35,424 nucleotides of DNA, taken from assembly GCA_947066815.1 (NCBI GenBank), contig CAMSZT010000034.1, forward strand, positions 1-35,424, read 5' to 3'. Positions 1-6,113 of this stretch are shown here, in pieces. Numbering within the stretch: position 1 is the stretch's first letter; the number at the start of each line of letters is the position of its first letter. Below the pieces are notes generated by a model. The model was given only the letters and a program-made list of their open reading frames with translations. It did not search any database and was not told the origin of the DNA. This DNA comes from an uncultured Lachnotalea sp. GTDB taxonomy: Bacteria > Bacillota > Clostridia > Lachnospirales > Lachnospiraceae. The translations under genes and the position numbers were made by a program.

Positions 1-6
1 GCTCAC
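1..6 (-). CDS. First codons of a gene running off the left edge
   Basis: On the minus strand, after the stop of the 184-residue gene, there is a good ribosome binding site (GGGAGGTG, about positions 14-21) followed a few bases later by GTG (6-4) and AGC before the window ends. This looks like the start of the next gene of the leftward element operon, but only two codons are visible and no product can be named. Confidence 0.3.
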
Positions 7-24
7 GGCCTCACCTCCCTTCCT

Positions 25-38
25 TTGCGACGTCGCAA
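25..38. repeat. Perfect 14-bp palindrome
   Basis: TTGCGACGTCGCAA reads the same on both strands. It lies between the stop codon of the 184-residue gene and the ribosome binding site of the next leftward gene. There is no T-tract, so it is not a normal terminator. It could be a protein-binding site or a small RNA hairpin in the operon transcript. Confidence 0.6.
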
Positions 39-593
39 CTATGCGGGCATGTCCGTTTCATCGGTTTTGGGAACGTTCGCTAAGCCCCTGGGTGCCTTCC
101 GGAACTCCCCACTGGCAAACAGGATCGTGTCATCCATCGCATGGTTCACTCCCAGGTAATGCCCGTATGTAACTATGCGCCCGTCCCAGAATGCAAGATC
201 CATGTTGACGTAATCGCAACGCCCTGCGGCGCCGTACCTATACATGTACCGTTTTGCATACTGGCTCCCTTTCTTCTGCAGTTCCCAGATCGTGAAGAGC
301 TTTTCATGGAGACGCTTTATCATCTGCCGGTGCTTCCAGCGGCCCCGGTCCAGCGTGATCAGGTGCGGGCAGACCAGCGCGGAAAACGGGATCCCGTTAT
401 AACGGGCGATCCGGGACATCTCCCCCAGCGTCAGGTCTTCCTCCCCCAGGAACACCGCCAGCATCAGCTCGCTGGTCACTTCTGCGAAATAAGATGTCGG
501 GAAATACTCGTAAATCTCAACCAGGTTCGGGTAGCTGCACCCGGCGTACAGGCCGTTCCTGCGCTCTTCGTGAAATTTTAAAAGATTATCCAT
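39..593 (-). CDS. Hypothetical protein of the mobile element, 184 aa
   Basis: No function is recognised. The frame is open further upstream (to an ATG at 797), but the ATG at 593 is preferred because GGGAAGGA stands just before it and because the upstream part overlaps the 50-residue gene at 707-859. The protein is soluble with no membrane segment. Its middle (about residues 40-95, containing EDLTLGEMSRIA and a following basic helical stretch ending in KRLHEKL) vaguely resembles a degenerate XRE-like helical domain, which is an impression only. The C-terminal third is rich in Tyr and Gly (YMYRYGAAGRCDYVN). It lies downstream of the replication gene in the same orientation, so it is probably in the same leftward operon of the integrated element. 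Confidence 0.65.
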   Translation of the reverse strand: MDNLLKFHEERRNGLYAGCSYPNLVEIYEYFPTSYFAEVTSELMLAVFLGEEDLTLGEMSRIARYNGIPFSALVCPHLITLDRGRWKHRQMIKRLHEKLFTIWELQKKGSQYAKRYMYRYGAAGRCDYVNMDLAFWDGRIVTYGHYLGVNHAMDDTILFASGEFRKAPRGLANVPKTDETDMPA

Positions 594-706
594 AAAAATC
601 CTTCCCTTTCTGCCGGAAAGTGTGCTACCATGTACTTGTCTTTGGGTAGCTCCGGCTACGTTGGCCCTTATCAGAGTTGCCGCTCTGGTGAGGGCCGTTT
701 CCTTGG

Positions 707-859
707 TTACAGCTTCCTCCGTCCCTTTTTCTTGCTCTTCATGAATTGGAACATCTTCGCCTGGATCTTGGCCTTCTCCCTCTGGAGCTCCATGCATCCC
801 GGTTCCTTTATGACACGGAACCCGTTGTCGCTGCCTGTGGTGCTTTTAAGCTTACTCAT
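707..859 (-). CDS. Small basic peptide, 50 aa, unknown function
   Basis: This short minus-strand frame starts at ATG 859-857 and stops at TAA 709-707. AAAGGAG stands about ten bases upstream. The product begins MSKLKSTTGSDNGFRV and ends in a strongly basic tail (KSKKKGRRKL), with a predicted amphipathic helix in between (MELQREKAKIQAKMFQ). The basic tail suggests nucleic-acid or membrane binding, but no family is recognised. It sits between the origin-like gap and the 184-residue gene in the leftward operon. The reading is supported by start, ribosome binding site and compact spacing rather than by homology. Confidence 0.5.
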   Translation of the reverse strand: MSKLKSTTGSDNGFRVIKEPGCMELQREKAKIQAKMFQFMKSKKKGRRKL

Positions 860-899
860 TTTGATCTTTCTCCTTTCCTAACTCGTTGGCCTCCCTATA

Positions 900-1066
900 T
901 ACACTGGCAAAATGAACCAACAAGGTGAAAAGCCTTATTTTATGCGGCTTCCGCTTATTGGAGCACCCCTCCAGTAAGATATATTCTTATTGGAGGTCTT
1001 CTGTCATTTATTAGCTCACCATGCTCTAATAAATAAAACCCTTATAAATACTTAGTTTTTTACTTA
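900..1066. other. AT-rich repeat cluster downstream of the replication gene (possible origin)
   Basis: This 167-bp gene-free stretch is much more AT-rich than its surroundings. CTTATTGGAG occurs at 954-963 and again at 986-995 (32 bp apart), and an inverted copy with one change (CTCCAGTAAG) lies between them at 969-978. The inverted pair 969-995 makes a strong hairpin. A second direct repeat, TTATTAG(C/T)TCAC, occurs at about 1008-1019 and 1064-1075. TTTATTAG at 1007-1014 can also pair with CTAATAAA at 1026-1033. Iteron-like repeats next to a primase-helicase gene are what a replication origin of a PICI or plasmid looks like. A transcription terminator for the replication gene is an alternative. 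Confidence 0.4.
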
Positions 1067-2908
1067 TTAGTTCACATTCTCAGTGTCTGTAAGGGAATCC
1101 TCTGATAAACGAATGAAAAATTTTTTATCCTGACCATAACCGATTGACCACGTTTTCGTTTTTCCCTCACGTTTCAGGTCAGCTTTTGCTCTCTTTAAGG
1201 TTGACTTGCTGATGCTCATAGCCGACGCCAGTTCATCCAGCTCCGCAACCTCTTTTTCTCCGTCTTTCAGGAAATCCAGGATAAACTCTTTCGCCTCTTC
1301 CCTCTGCGGTGCCAGCCGGGTGGTGTAATCTGCCTCTGTCACAAAGTCCTTGTCCTTTTTATTAGAATGGCTCTTGAACTCCACAACTTCGTCGACAATC
1401 GAGTAAAGCACGGTCCCGGCAGTCATCCCGTAGTTGGATTTTTCGTGCGAAAGATACCGGATCCCTTTTTCGGTGGTCTCCCCGGCCATGATGACGGACC
1501 GGCTTATGTCCCAGATGTCCGCGCTGTCGGCGATCCGCTTCCTGCCCCACACGTTTGACTGCTTGTTGGCATGCTCGATAATCAGGAACGTCGTGCCGTA
1601 CTTCTCGCCGTATCCGACCAAGGGGGCAAGGCAGCTCCTCATTGCGTTCCGGTCCCCCATCCTGATGTCCGGGGGCACAAACGCCTGTATGGGGTCGAAG
1701 ATGCATAATACGGGCCGGTGCTTTTCCAAGAGCTGCTCCAGGAACCCGCTGTTGAACTTGATCTCCTGGAACCGTTCGTCGGCAATGTCGATCGACACGA
1801 TATTCGCAAGGTTGGCACCGTTCTTCCGGAGCCGCCTTTTGAGCGTATACTCAAACGAATCCTCCGCCGAGAAGAACATCACGAGCCCCGGCTCGTTCCT
1901 GCTAAAAGGCGTTACCCAGTCTGTCTCTATAAAGCTTCTCTTCCCGCTGCTCACGGCTGCCGCCAGGGCACACCAGACGGTGGTCTTCCCGCTCCCGCCA
2001 TCACCGGCCAGCGAAGTGATCTGATAGCGCGGCATGTAGTCCGTAATGAGCCATTCCGGCGTTTTCTCTTCTGCCCTGTCCATGGTCACCACGTCGAGGC
2101 TGAAGTCCTTCCTCTGCCGGAAAGCGCCTTTGGCATCCGCCGCATAGGGTTTTTCTGTTTTCCATCCCCGGTTTAACGCCGGGAACACGGTCTTCTCAAG
2201 CTCCTGATCCGTGAGCGGGGGGACGCACTTCCTGCCATTCTCCACCCTGACCGCCGCCTTTACCGCTTCATCGTCAAGCCCTTTCGCCCTCAGGCTCCCA
2301 ACCAGCCTGACCATGGTGTCTGTACGTTCACCCTCCGGGATCGTCTCCGGCTCCTGGAAAAGCTGCTTCTCTGCCGCTGGCCCCATCAGGAAACTTATCA
2401 CCCTGTTATCCGCCTGGGCGATCGTGATCTCCCCCGGTCCATGCTTCCAGGCATACCTGCGGCCGTTCGGGTGCAGGCTGGGCGGAGCCACGATATAGCC
2501 ACCGTTTCCCCGGACATCGACGCCTGCATACAGTTTCACCCGGTTCTGGCAAGGGAATGTGCTCCTGTACAGAAGGTGATGCCCGCCCCGGCCTGTAACG
2601 CTTGTCCAGGTCTTCGGCAGCTCCCCGTTGTTTTTTTGCCAGCTTTCCAGGAGCCCACGCCCGTCAACTCCTTTGCCTTCGTCCACGTCCAGGTCGATGG
2701 CCACCAGGCCTCCGGAGGCGTCCCCCGTAGCGATCCCGATGTTATAGGAGGGAGATTTCTCCCACCAGCTTTCAATCTGCCCTGTATCTACCGTGGCTGC
2801 CTTGCAGCCGTTCGCCGTGGCCGGGCGCTTGCCCTCCGGCACCAGGGGGAATACCGCAAGGCCCATGCTAGCATAATACAGGGCCCATTCTTTCATCGTT
2901 TCTGCCAT
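1067..2908 (-). CDS. Bifunctional PrimPol primase / RepA-like helicase, replication protein
   Basis: A 613-residue fusion that should start and drive replication of the element. Residues about 8-175 resemble the prim-pol domain: an N-terminal GLAVFPLVPEGKRP motif, the acidic pair in AIDLDVDEG (D72, D74) and GRGGHHLLY (107-115) with the expected histidine. A linker follows, then a RecA-like ATPase with Walker A AGDGGSGKTT (301-310) and a Walker B-like VLCIFDP strand near residue 400. The C-terminal part (about 530-605) looks like a small winged helix. Its start codon directly abuts the stop of the upstream excisionase-like gene, which implies translational coupling. Gram-positive PICIs carry a pri-rep gene in this place; related proteins also occur on plasmids and integrative elements. 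Confidence 0.88.
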   Translation of the reverse strand: MAETMKEWALYYASMGLAVFPLVPEGKRPATANGCKAATVDTGQIESWWEKSPSYNIGIATGDASGGLVAIDLDVDEGKGVDGRGLLESWQKNNGELPKTWTSVTGRGGHHLLYRSTFPCQNRVKLYAGVDVRGNGGYIVAPPSLHPNGRRYAWKHGPGEITIAQADNRVISFLMGPAAEKQLFQEPETIPEGERTDTMVRLVGSLRAKGLDDEAVKAAVRVENGRKCVPPLTDQELEKTVFPALNRGWKTEKPYAADAKGAFRQRKDFSLDVVTMDRAEEKTPEWLITDYMPRYQITSLAGDGGSGKTTVWCALAAAVSSGKRSFIETDWVTPFSRNEPGLVMFFSAEDSFEYTLKRRLRKNGANLANIVSIDIADERFQEIKFNSGFLEQLLEKHRPVLCIFDPIQAFVPPDIRMGDRNAMRSCLAPLVGYGEKYGTTFLIIEHANKQSNVWGRKRIADSADIWDISRSVIMAGETTEKGIRYLSHEKSNYGMTAGTVLYSIVDEVVEFKSHSNKKDKDFVTEADYTTRLAPQREEAKEFILDFLKDGEKEVAELDELASAMSISKSTLKRAKADLKREGKTKTWSIGYGQDKKFFIRLSEDSLTDTENVN

Positions 2909-3277
2909 TTACGCACCAGCCCCCACCGTGTTCAGATAATCCGCCAGTTTCTCCTTGTTGATCAGGAACTTCCTGCCGGCCCTCACATGCACCAGCCTCC
3001 CCTGGAGGCAGAGCTTCCTGAGGCAGTCGTAGGACAGCCCCGTCTCCGTGGAAGCCTGGGCGATCGTGATCATCGTCGGGATCTTCGCCGGCTCCGCTGT
3101 CCTCGCCTCCCTCCGTGCGTGCTCCTGGTCCCTCAGGACCTTGAGCTCCGCCAGCTCCCGGTCGATTTCCGCCAGCTCCGGCCCGTACTCCGGCTTCCAG
3201 TCAAGCCCGGAATGCGTGATGATGAACAGCCTGCGGTCGACCAGGTCCAAGTACCTGAGAATCTGTTTTTCAGTCAT
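2909..3277 (-). CDS. Excisionase-like helix-turn-helix DNA-binding protein, 122 aa
   Basis: The C-terminal half (about residues 68-118) is a MerR/excisionase-type winged helix: MITIAQASTETGLS, then CLRKLCLQGRLVHVRAG, then KFLINKEKLADYL. This is the HTH_17 pattern seen in Xis proteins. The N-terminal half is a charged helical segment (LAEIDRELAELKVLRDQEHARREA), probably a coiled coil for oligomerisation. AAGGAGAGG precedes the ATG at 3277. The stop codon is immediately followed by the start of the replication gene. Likely role: accessory factor for integrase-driven excision and/or an early-operon regulator of the element. The exact role is inferred from family and position. Confidence 0.75.
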   Translation of the reverse strand: MTEKQILRYLDLVDRRLFIITHSGLDWKPEYGPELAEIDRELAELKVLRDQEHARREARTAEPAKIPTMITIAQASTETGLSYDCLRKLCLQGRLVHVRAGRKFLINKEKLADYLNTVGAGA

Positions 3278-3320
3278 TTGATCCTCTCCTTTCTTTCTGC
3301 AACGACATTTCCATTATTCC

Positions 3321-3352
3321 ATGGCCAGAACGGCCATTTCCTCCCGATCGGG
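3321..3352. repeat. Two adjacent inverted repeats in the leader of the excisionase-like gene
   Basis: ATGGCC-AGAAC-GGCCAT (3321-3337) is followed by the perfect palindrome CCCGATCGGG (3343-3352). Both lie in the 152-bp gap between the small XRE gene and the excisionase-like gene, which run in the same direction. There is no T-tract. They may be operators or RNA hairpins that tune read-through. Confidence 0.5.
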
Positions 3353-3387
3353 ATCGGCCAGGACAGGCCGGAGAGTTTTTCTTTCAC

Positions 3388-3420
3388 TTCCGGACATTCC
3401 AAAACCGCACCCGCACCGCA
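3388..3420. repeat. 33-bp direct repeat, left copy
   Basis: This segment (TTCCGGACATTCC followed by CCGCACCCGCACCGC) recurs with three mismatches at 4743-4775, just upstream of the integrase. The two copies bracket the whole regulator and toxin-antitoxin module. Within the unit, CCGCAC is itself repeated. Confidence 0.8.
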
Positions 3421-3429
3421 CGTCATTTG

Positions 3430-3639
3430 TCAGTCCTCAATAATAACAATGTCCTTCGCCGAAAAATCCAGCGCTTTACAGATGGCCGGGACAACCTTCG
3501 TCTTCCCGATCCGGTTCCCGTTCAGGGCATTGGAGACGGCTTGCTGGCTGACCCCTCCCTGCCTGGCGATCTCTGTGGCGTTGATGCCTTTTTCCGCCAT
3601 TGCCAGGTAGATTTTCCTGGTATCCAGTTTGAGTTTCAT
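3430..3639 (-). CDS. Small XRE-family (Cro/CI-like) regulator, 69 aa
   Basis: A single helix-turn-helix domain protein. The start at 3639 (MKLKLDTRK) is chosen because a run of seven Gs ending GGTG precedes it; an in-frame ATG eight codons upstream would bury that site. The HTH is clear: INATEIARQGGVSQQAVSNALNG at about residues 19-41, then the dimer-forming tail VVPAICKALDFSAKDIVII. A consensus promoter (TTGACA, 17-bp spacer, TACACT) drives it leftward from 3717, with a dyad operator inside the spacer. It is divergent from the 160-residue XRE gene, as Cro- and CI-type regulators are in phage and satellite switches. It probably leads the leftward excision and replication operon. Confidence 0.85.
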   Translation of the reverse strand: MKLKLDTRKIYLAMAEKGINATEIARQGGVSQQAVSNALNGNRIGKTKVVPAICKALDFSAKDIVIIED

Positions 3640-3656
3640 GTTTTCACCCCCCCCTG

Positions 3657-3754
3657 TATTCAATATCGAATATTTCTTTTGCCATTACAGTGTAGCATTC
3701 GTTATTGAATATGTCAAGAAAAATATTTTCAATCTCGAATATTTGTGATATACT
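3657..3754. promoter_or_regulatory. Divergent promoters with three related operators
   Basis: Three copies of an imperfect dyad of the type ATTCnnTATnnGAAT lie at 3659-3672 (ATTCAATATCGAAT), 3697-3710 (ATTCGTTATTGAAT) and 3727-3740 (TTTCAATCTCGAAT). The leftward promoter is TTGACA (3717-3712), a 17-bp spacer and TACACT (3694-3689); the middle operator fills its spacer. A rightward promoter, TTTTCA (3726-3731), 17 bp, TATACT (3749-3754), overlaps the third operator and would begin close to the ribosome binding site AGGAGG of the 160-residue regulator. This is the layout of a repressor-controlled genetic switch. Confidence 0.7.
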
Positions 3755-3775
3755 ATATTCAGGAGGTAGAAACCA

Positions 3776-4258
3776 ATGGGAGTAAATGAATTTATACAGA
3801 TTGGAAGCAAGATAAAAAAATTACGCCTTGAAAGAGGCGTTTCACAAAAAGAAATGTCAAAAATGTGTGATATACCGTATTCAACGTATTCTAACTATGA
3901 AAACAACAATAGGGAACCAGGAACAGAGCAACTGATTACGATAGCAAAAGTACTAAATGTAACGATGGAAGAATTAATTGCAGGCCGTGTAATCTACGAT
4001 TCTTACCCGCCCCCAGGAGTTTCAGAAGGCCACCCGGTTGCATTTCCGGGGCTGGAAAAGAAATTATCAGAACTTGGATGTTATATTAGATATGGGTGTG
4101 ATTATCCTGACTGCGATGAAAACTCCATCTGGATTGACTATCCTACAGGAAAACGGGTTTTCGTTTCAGTAGCAACACTTGAAAAGCTGGATTCTGAGGT
4201 AAGTTCTTATTTAGCGTTTCAGGTAGAACGATTAAAAAATGAACCACCTCAAGAATAA
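3776..4258 (+). CDS. XRE-family repressor candidate, 160 aa
   Basis: Residues about 8-68 form a HTH_3 domain: IGSKIKKLRLERGVSQKEMS, CDIPYSTYSNYENN and LITIAKVLNVTMEELI. The C-terminal part (70-160) is a small domain of unknown type rich in Asp, Glu and Tyr; no LexA-like protease motif (Ser/Lys dyad) is evident, so RecA-induced self-cleavage is not predicted. AGGAGG stands nine bases before the ATG. The gene is clearly more AT-rich than the replication and integrase genes around it, suggesting separate acquisition. By position between integrase and divergent leftward operon it matches the master repressor (Stl-like) of a PICI. Such repressors are released by binding a helper-phage protein, which is an inference here. 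Confidence 0.8.
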   Translation: MGVNEFIQIGSKIKKLRLERGVSQKEMSKMCDIPYSTYSNYENNNREPGTEQLITIAKVLNVTMEELIAGRVIYDSYPPPGVSEGHPVAFPGLEKKLSELGCYIRYGCDYPDCDENSIWIDYPTGKRVFVSVATLEKLDSEVSSYLAFQVERLKNEPPQE

Positions 4259-4314
4259 GGTATGCGGCAGAACACAGCACACCCCTGAATAGCCCCAGAA
4301 AGTGAACATTCGTA

Positions 4315-4421
4315 ACGGGGATCCCCGTCACGGTCAGACTGCCTTAACCACCTCAATTTTGAGGGCGTTAGGCTCCACCAAATGGTGGATACCCTACTTA
4401 TGACTCACCCCATAAATGGGG
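4315..4421. repeat. Cluster of four 14-bp perfect palindromes (6-2-6)
   Basis: Four different palindromes each have 6-bp arms around a 2-bp centre: ACGGGG-AT-CCCCGT (4315-4328), CCTCAA-TT-TTGAGG (4351-4364), CCACCA-AA-TGGTGG (4375-4388) and CCCCAT-AA-ATGGGG (4408-4421). The second is extended by flanking GCCTTAAC (4341-4348) and GTTAGGC (4367-4373) into a 33-nt stem-loop. The fourth covers the -35 region expected for the toxin promoter. The 254-bp gap 4259-4512 otherwise holds only the toxin promoter and leader. Function unknown: structured leader RNA, operator array or recombination/replication site. Confidence 0.65.
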
Positions 4422-4436
4422 ACAGCACCATGACAA

Positions 4437-4474
4437 TATAATATGCTTAACCAGGCAGCCGGTGGAGCGGCTGC
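4437..4474 (+). promoter_or_regulatory. Toxin promoter -10 and 5' hairpin; left arm of an inverted repeat
   Basis: TATAAT (4437-4442) is a perfect -10 box; the -35 region (about 4414-4419) is weak and lies in a palindrome. Starting at TATAATATGCTTAAC, about 30 bp here match, inverted, the segment that starts at the antisense promoter (4704 leftward), so both RNAs would begin with nearly the same sequence. A hairpin GCAGCCG-GTGGAG-CGGCTGC (4455-4474) lies in the mRNA leader. Confidence 0.6.
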
Positions 4475-4512
4475 GGTTCCTCGCCCTGAGTCTTGAAGGG
4501 AGGGGATGCCTT

Positions 4513-4596
4513 ATGTCTACATACGAGGAATTCATGGTGATCCTTACTGTGGCGCTGCTGATCGTGGCAATTCTGAACCTGAAACATAAGAAATAG
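4513..4596 (+). CDS. 27-aa hydrophobic peptide, putative holin-like type I toxin
   Basis: ATG at 4513 and TAG at 4594-4596 give a 27-residue peptide: MSTYEEF, a hydrophobic core of about 14 residues (MVILTVALLIVAIL) and a basic end NLKHKK. One membrane span with a charged tail is the form of the small putative holin-like toxins found across Bacillota (MSTYE start, Hol_Tox type) and of TxpA/BsrG-like type I toxins. GGGAGGGG lies seven bases before the ATG. A terminator follows directly, and a consensus promoter just beyond it fires back toward the gene. Expected action: membrane depolarisation when the antisense RNA is lost, stabilising the element. Toxicity itself is inferred. Confidence 0.75.
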   Translation: MSTYEEFMVILTVALLIVAILNLKHKK

Positions 4597-4635
4597 CCGC
4601 CCTGCTCTCTGGTAAAGAATAGGCGGCTGTTTCTT
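4595..4635. terminator. Terminator after the toxin gene, possibly bidirectional
   Basis: AGCCGCC (4595-4601) pairs with GGCGGCT (4622-4628) and is followed by GTTTCTT. On the opposite strand the same stem is followed by ATTTCTT, so it may end both the toxin mRNA and the convergent antisense RNA. The stem begins on the toxin stop codon. Confidence 0.65.
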
Positions 4636-4692
4636 AGCTAAATATTTTCGCCAGGGCGGGGAGCCTTGACCTCCCTCACTGGCTGTCTTGTT
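4595..4692 (-). ncRNA. Predicted antisense antitoxin RNA
   Basis: A strong consensus promoter reads leftward and should start an RNA near 4692. The RNA would fold into a long stem in which GCCAG pairs with CTGGC and GGGAG with CTCCC (4650-4684), then run into the terminator stem shared with the toxin mRNA, giving about 100 nt. It would overlap at least the toxin 3' end, the classic type I arrangement (TxpA/RatA, BsrG/SR4). The 3' end is not certain; read-through would extend it across the whole toxin frame. Confidence 0.55.
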
Positions 4693-4698
4693 AAGCAT

Positions 4699-4727
4699 AT
4701 TATAAGCCATTCTGTTTTATTTGTCAA
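4699..4727 (-). promoter_or_regulatory. Consensus promoter of the antisense RNA
   Basis: On the minus strand TTGACA (4727-4722), exactly 17 bp, then TATAAT (4704-4699). Both hexamers are perfect consensus, making this the strongest-looking promoter in the window, and no protein gene lies downstream in that direction for hundreds of bases. Confidence 0.8.
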
Positions 4728-4742
4728 ACAAGGAAACTGTTT

Positions 4743-4775
4743 TTCCGAACATTCCAAAGCCGCACCCGCACCGCG
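4743..4775. repeat. 33-bp direct repeat, right copy
   Basis: Matches 3388-3420 at 30 of 33 positions, in the same orientation. It lies in the leader of the integrase gene, directly before the sequence carrying its ribosome binding site. A protein that binds both copies could link integrase expression to the leftward operon. Confidence 0.8.
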
Positions 4776-4799
4776 CAAGGAATGAGAGGAGAGGATACC

Positions 4800-6110
4800 A
4801 TGGCAAGTATAGAAAAACGAGGGGATTCTTACAGGATCACGGTCAGCGCCGGCTATGACGCTTCTGGAAAGAAGCTTCGGCAGTCGGCCACCTTCAAGCC
4901 CGACCGGCTCACGGCCACGGGCCGAATCAAGGCAGAGTCCGTCATTGAGAAGGAAGTACAGGCTTTCGCTGCTCAGTTTGAGCGTGATGTCAAGGCCGGC
5001 TCCGTCTCTGGGAGCGGCAGCATGAGGTTTTCTGAGCTGGTGGACTGTTACCTGGAGCAGTACGCCGCTTCGGAGCTGGAAGAGGGCACGGCGGACGGAT
5101 ACCAGGCCACCCTGGAAAAGCGTCTGCTGCCGGCTCTGGGCCATATCAGAATCCGGGACCTGGCGCAGAAGCAGCTTGACTTACAGACGTATTTTAACCG
5201 GCTTGCGCTTCCCGATCAGGACGGTAAGTCCCTGGCTCCGGCCACGGTCAAGCGGTATATGGCCGTCCTGAGCTCTGTCTTGAGCTGGGCAGCCAACATG
5301 CGCCTGATCCCATCAAACCCCATGGAATACGTCAGGGCGCCCAAGGAAAGCTATAAAGAGCCTAAGCCGAAGAGTTTCACCATTGAGGAGCTAAAGCGGT
5401 TCATGGAGGCTCTGGATCTGCCCCAGACGACCACGTACAAGGCCCACAAGAGGACGGCACAGAGCGGGACCGTCTATAGTGTCCAGGAGTACAGGGAGAG
5501 CCGGAAGTTCCCGGAACAGTTCCGGCTGTTCTTCACCCTGGCCGCCTTCTCCGGCTGCCGGCGCGGGGAGCTGATCGCCCTGGACTGGTCCGATCTGGAC
5601 TTTGACGCCTGCACGATCAGCGTCAGCAAGAGCGTGAGCAAGACCGCACACGGCGTCATCGTGAAGAGCACGAAGACGGCCAGCGGCGTCCGGATCCTCA
5701 ACATGCCGCCTTCCGTGATGCAACAGGCGAAGCGCTGGAAGCTCCACCAGGCAGAATACCGGCTCCGGCTCGGCAGCGCCTGGAAAGGCCAGGACAATGT
5801 ATTTATCCAGGCGGAGGGCGCCCGGATGTATCCGGACACGGTTTCCGCAAAATTCAAGGACGTTCTTCGGAACTACAATGCCCAGTGCAGGCCTGGTGAG
5901 GAGCTCCCGGACATCCCCCTCCATGGGCTCCGACACACGGCCGCTAGTATCCTGATCAACCAGCATACCGACATAGCAGCCGTGTCAAAGCGCCTCGGCC
6001 ACAGCCGCACATCCGTCACCCTGGACATCTACACCCACGCCATCAAAGAAGCGGACAAGGACGCTGCGGACAAGCTGGAAGTGATCGCCCAGGCCTCCGG
6101 AGTGATGTGA
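4800..6110 (+). CDS. int: Tyrosine recombinase (integrase) of the element, 436 aa
   Basis: Catalyses site-specific insertion and excision of the element. Start 4800 (MASIEKRGDSYRI) is chosen because GAGGAGAGG lies just upstream; an ATG at 4782 would place that site inside the gene. An N-terminal arm-binding domain (about 1-65) is followed by a SAM-like core-binding domain (about 75-185) and the catalytic domain. Catalytic residues in this numbering: R254 (SGCRRGE), H375 and R378 (HGLRH), H401 (LGH) and Y411 (DIYTH), so the enzyme looks intact. An insertion around 210-240 (TYKAHKRTAQ, VYSVQEYRES) is typical of integrases from Lachnospiraceae elements. It is the last gene before the attachment site and points toward it. 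Confidence 0.95.
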   Translation: MASIEKRGDSYRITVSAGYDASGKKLRQSATFKPDRLTATGRIKAESVIEKEVQAFAAQFERDVKAGSVSGSGSMRFSELVDCYLEQYAASELEEGTADGYQATLEKRLLPALGHIRIRDLAQKQLDLQTYFNRLALPDQDGKSLAPATVKRYMAVLSSVLSWAANMRLIPSNPMEYVRAPKESYKEPKPKSFTIEELKRFMEALDLPQTTTYKAHKRTAQSGTVYSVQEYRESRKFPEQFRLFFTLAAFSGCRRGELIALDWSDLDFDACTISVSKSVSKTAHGVIVKSTKTASGVRILNMPPSVMQQAKRWKLHQAEYRLRLGSAWKGQDNVFIQAEGARMYPDTVSAKFKDVLRNYNAQCRPGEELPDIPLHGLRHTAASILINQHTDIAAVSKRLGHSRTSVTLDIYTHAIKEADKDAADKLEVIAQASGVM

Positions 6111-6113
6111 AGC

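Noticed and set aside
630-881. An 83-residue plus-strand frame with hydrophobic segments
   Set aside because: No ribosome binding site precedes it and it lies opposite the 50-residue minus-strand gene that does have one; hydrophobicity is explained by antisense of a Lys/Glu-rich sequence.
4315-4421. CRISPR array or IS200/IS605-type transposon end
   Set aside because: The palindromes differ in sequence, so there is no repeat-spacer pattern, and there is no transposase gene nearby.
4447-4710. An 87-residue frame antisense to the toxin peptide
   Set aside because: Its start lies on or before the predicted antisense RNA start, it has no ribosome binding site and its composition is random; the antisense transcript is better read as noncoding.
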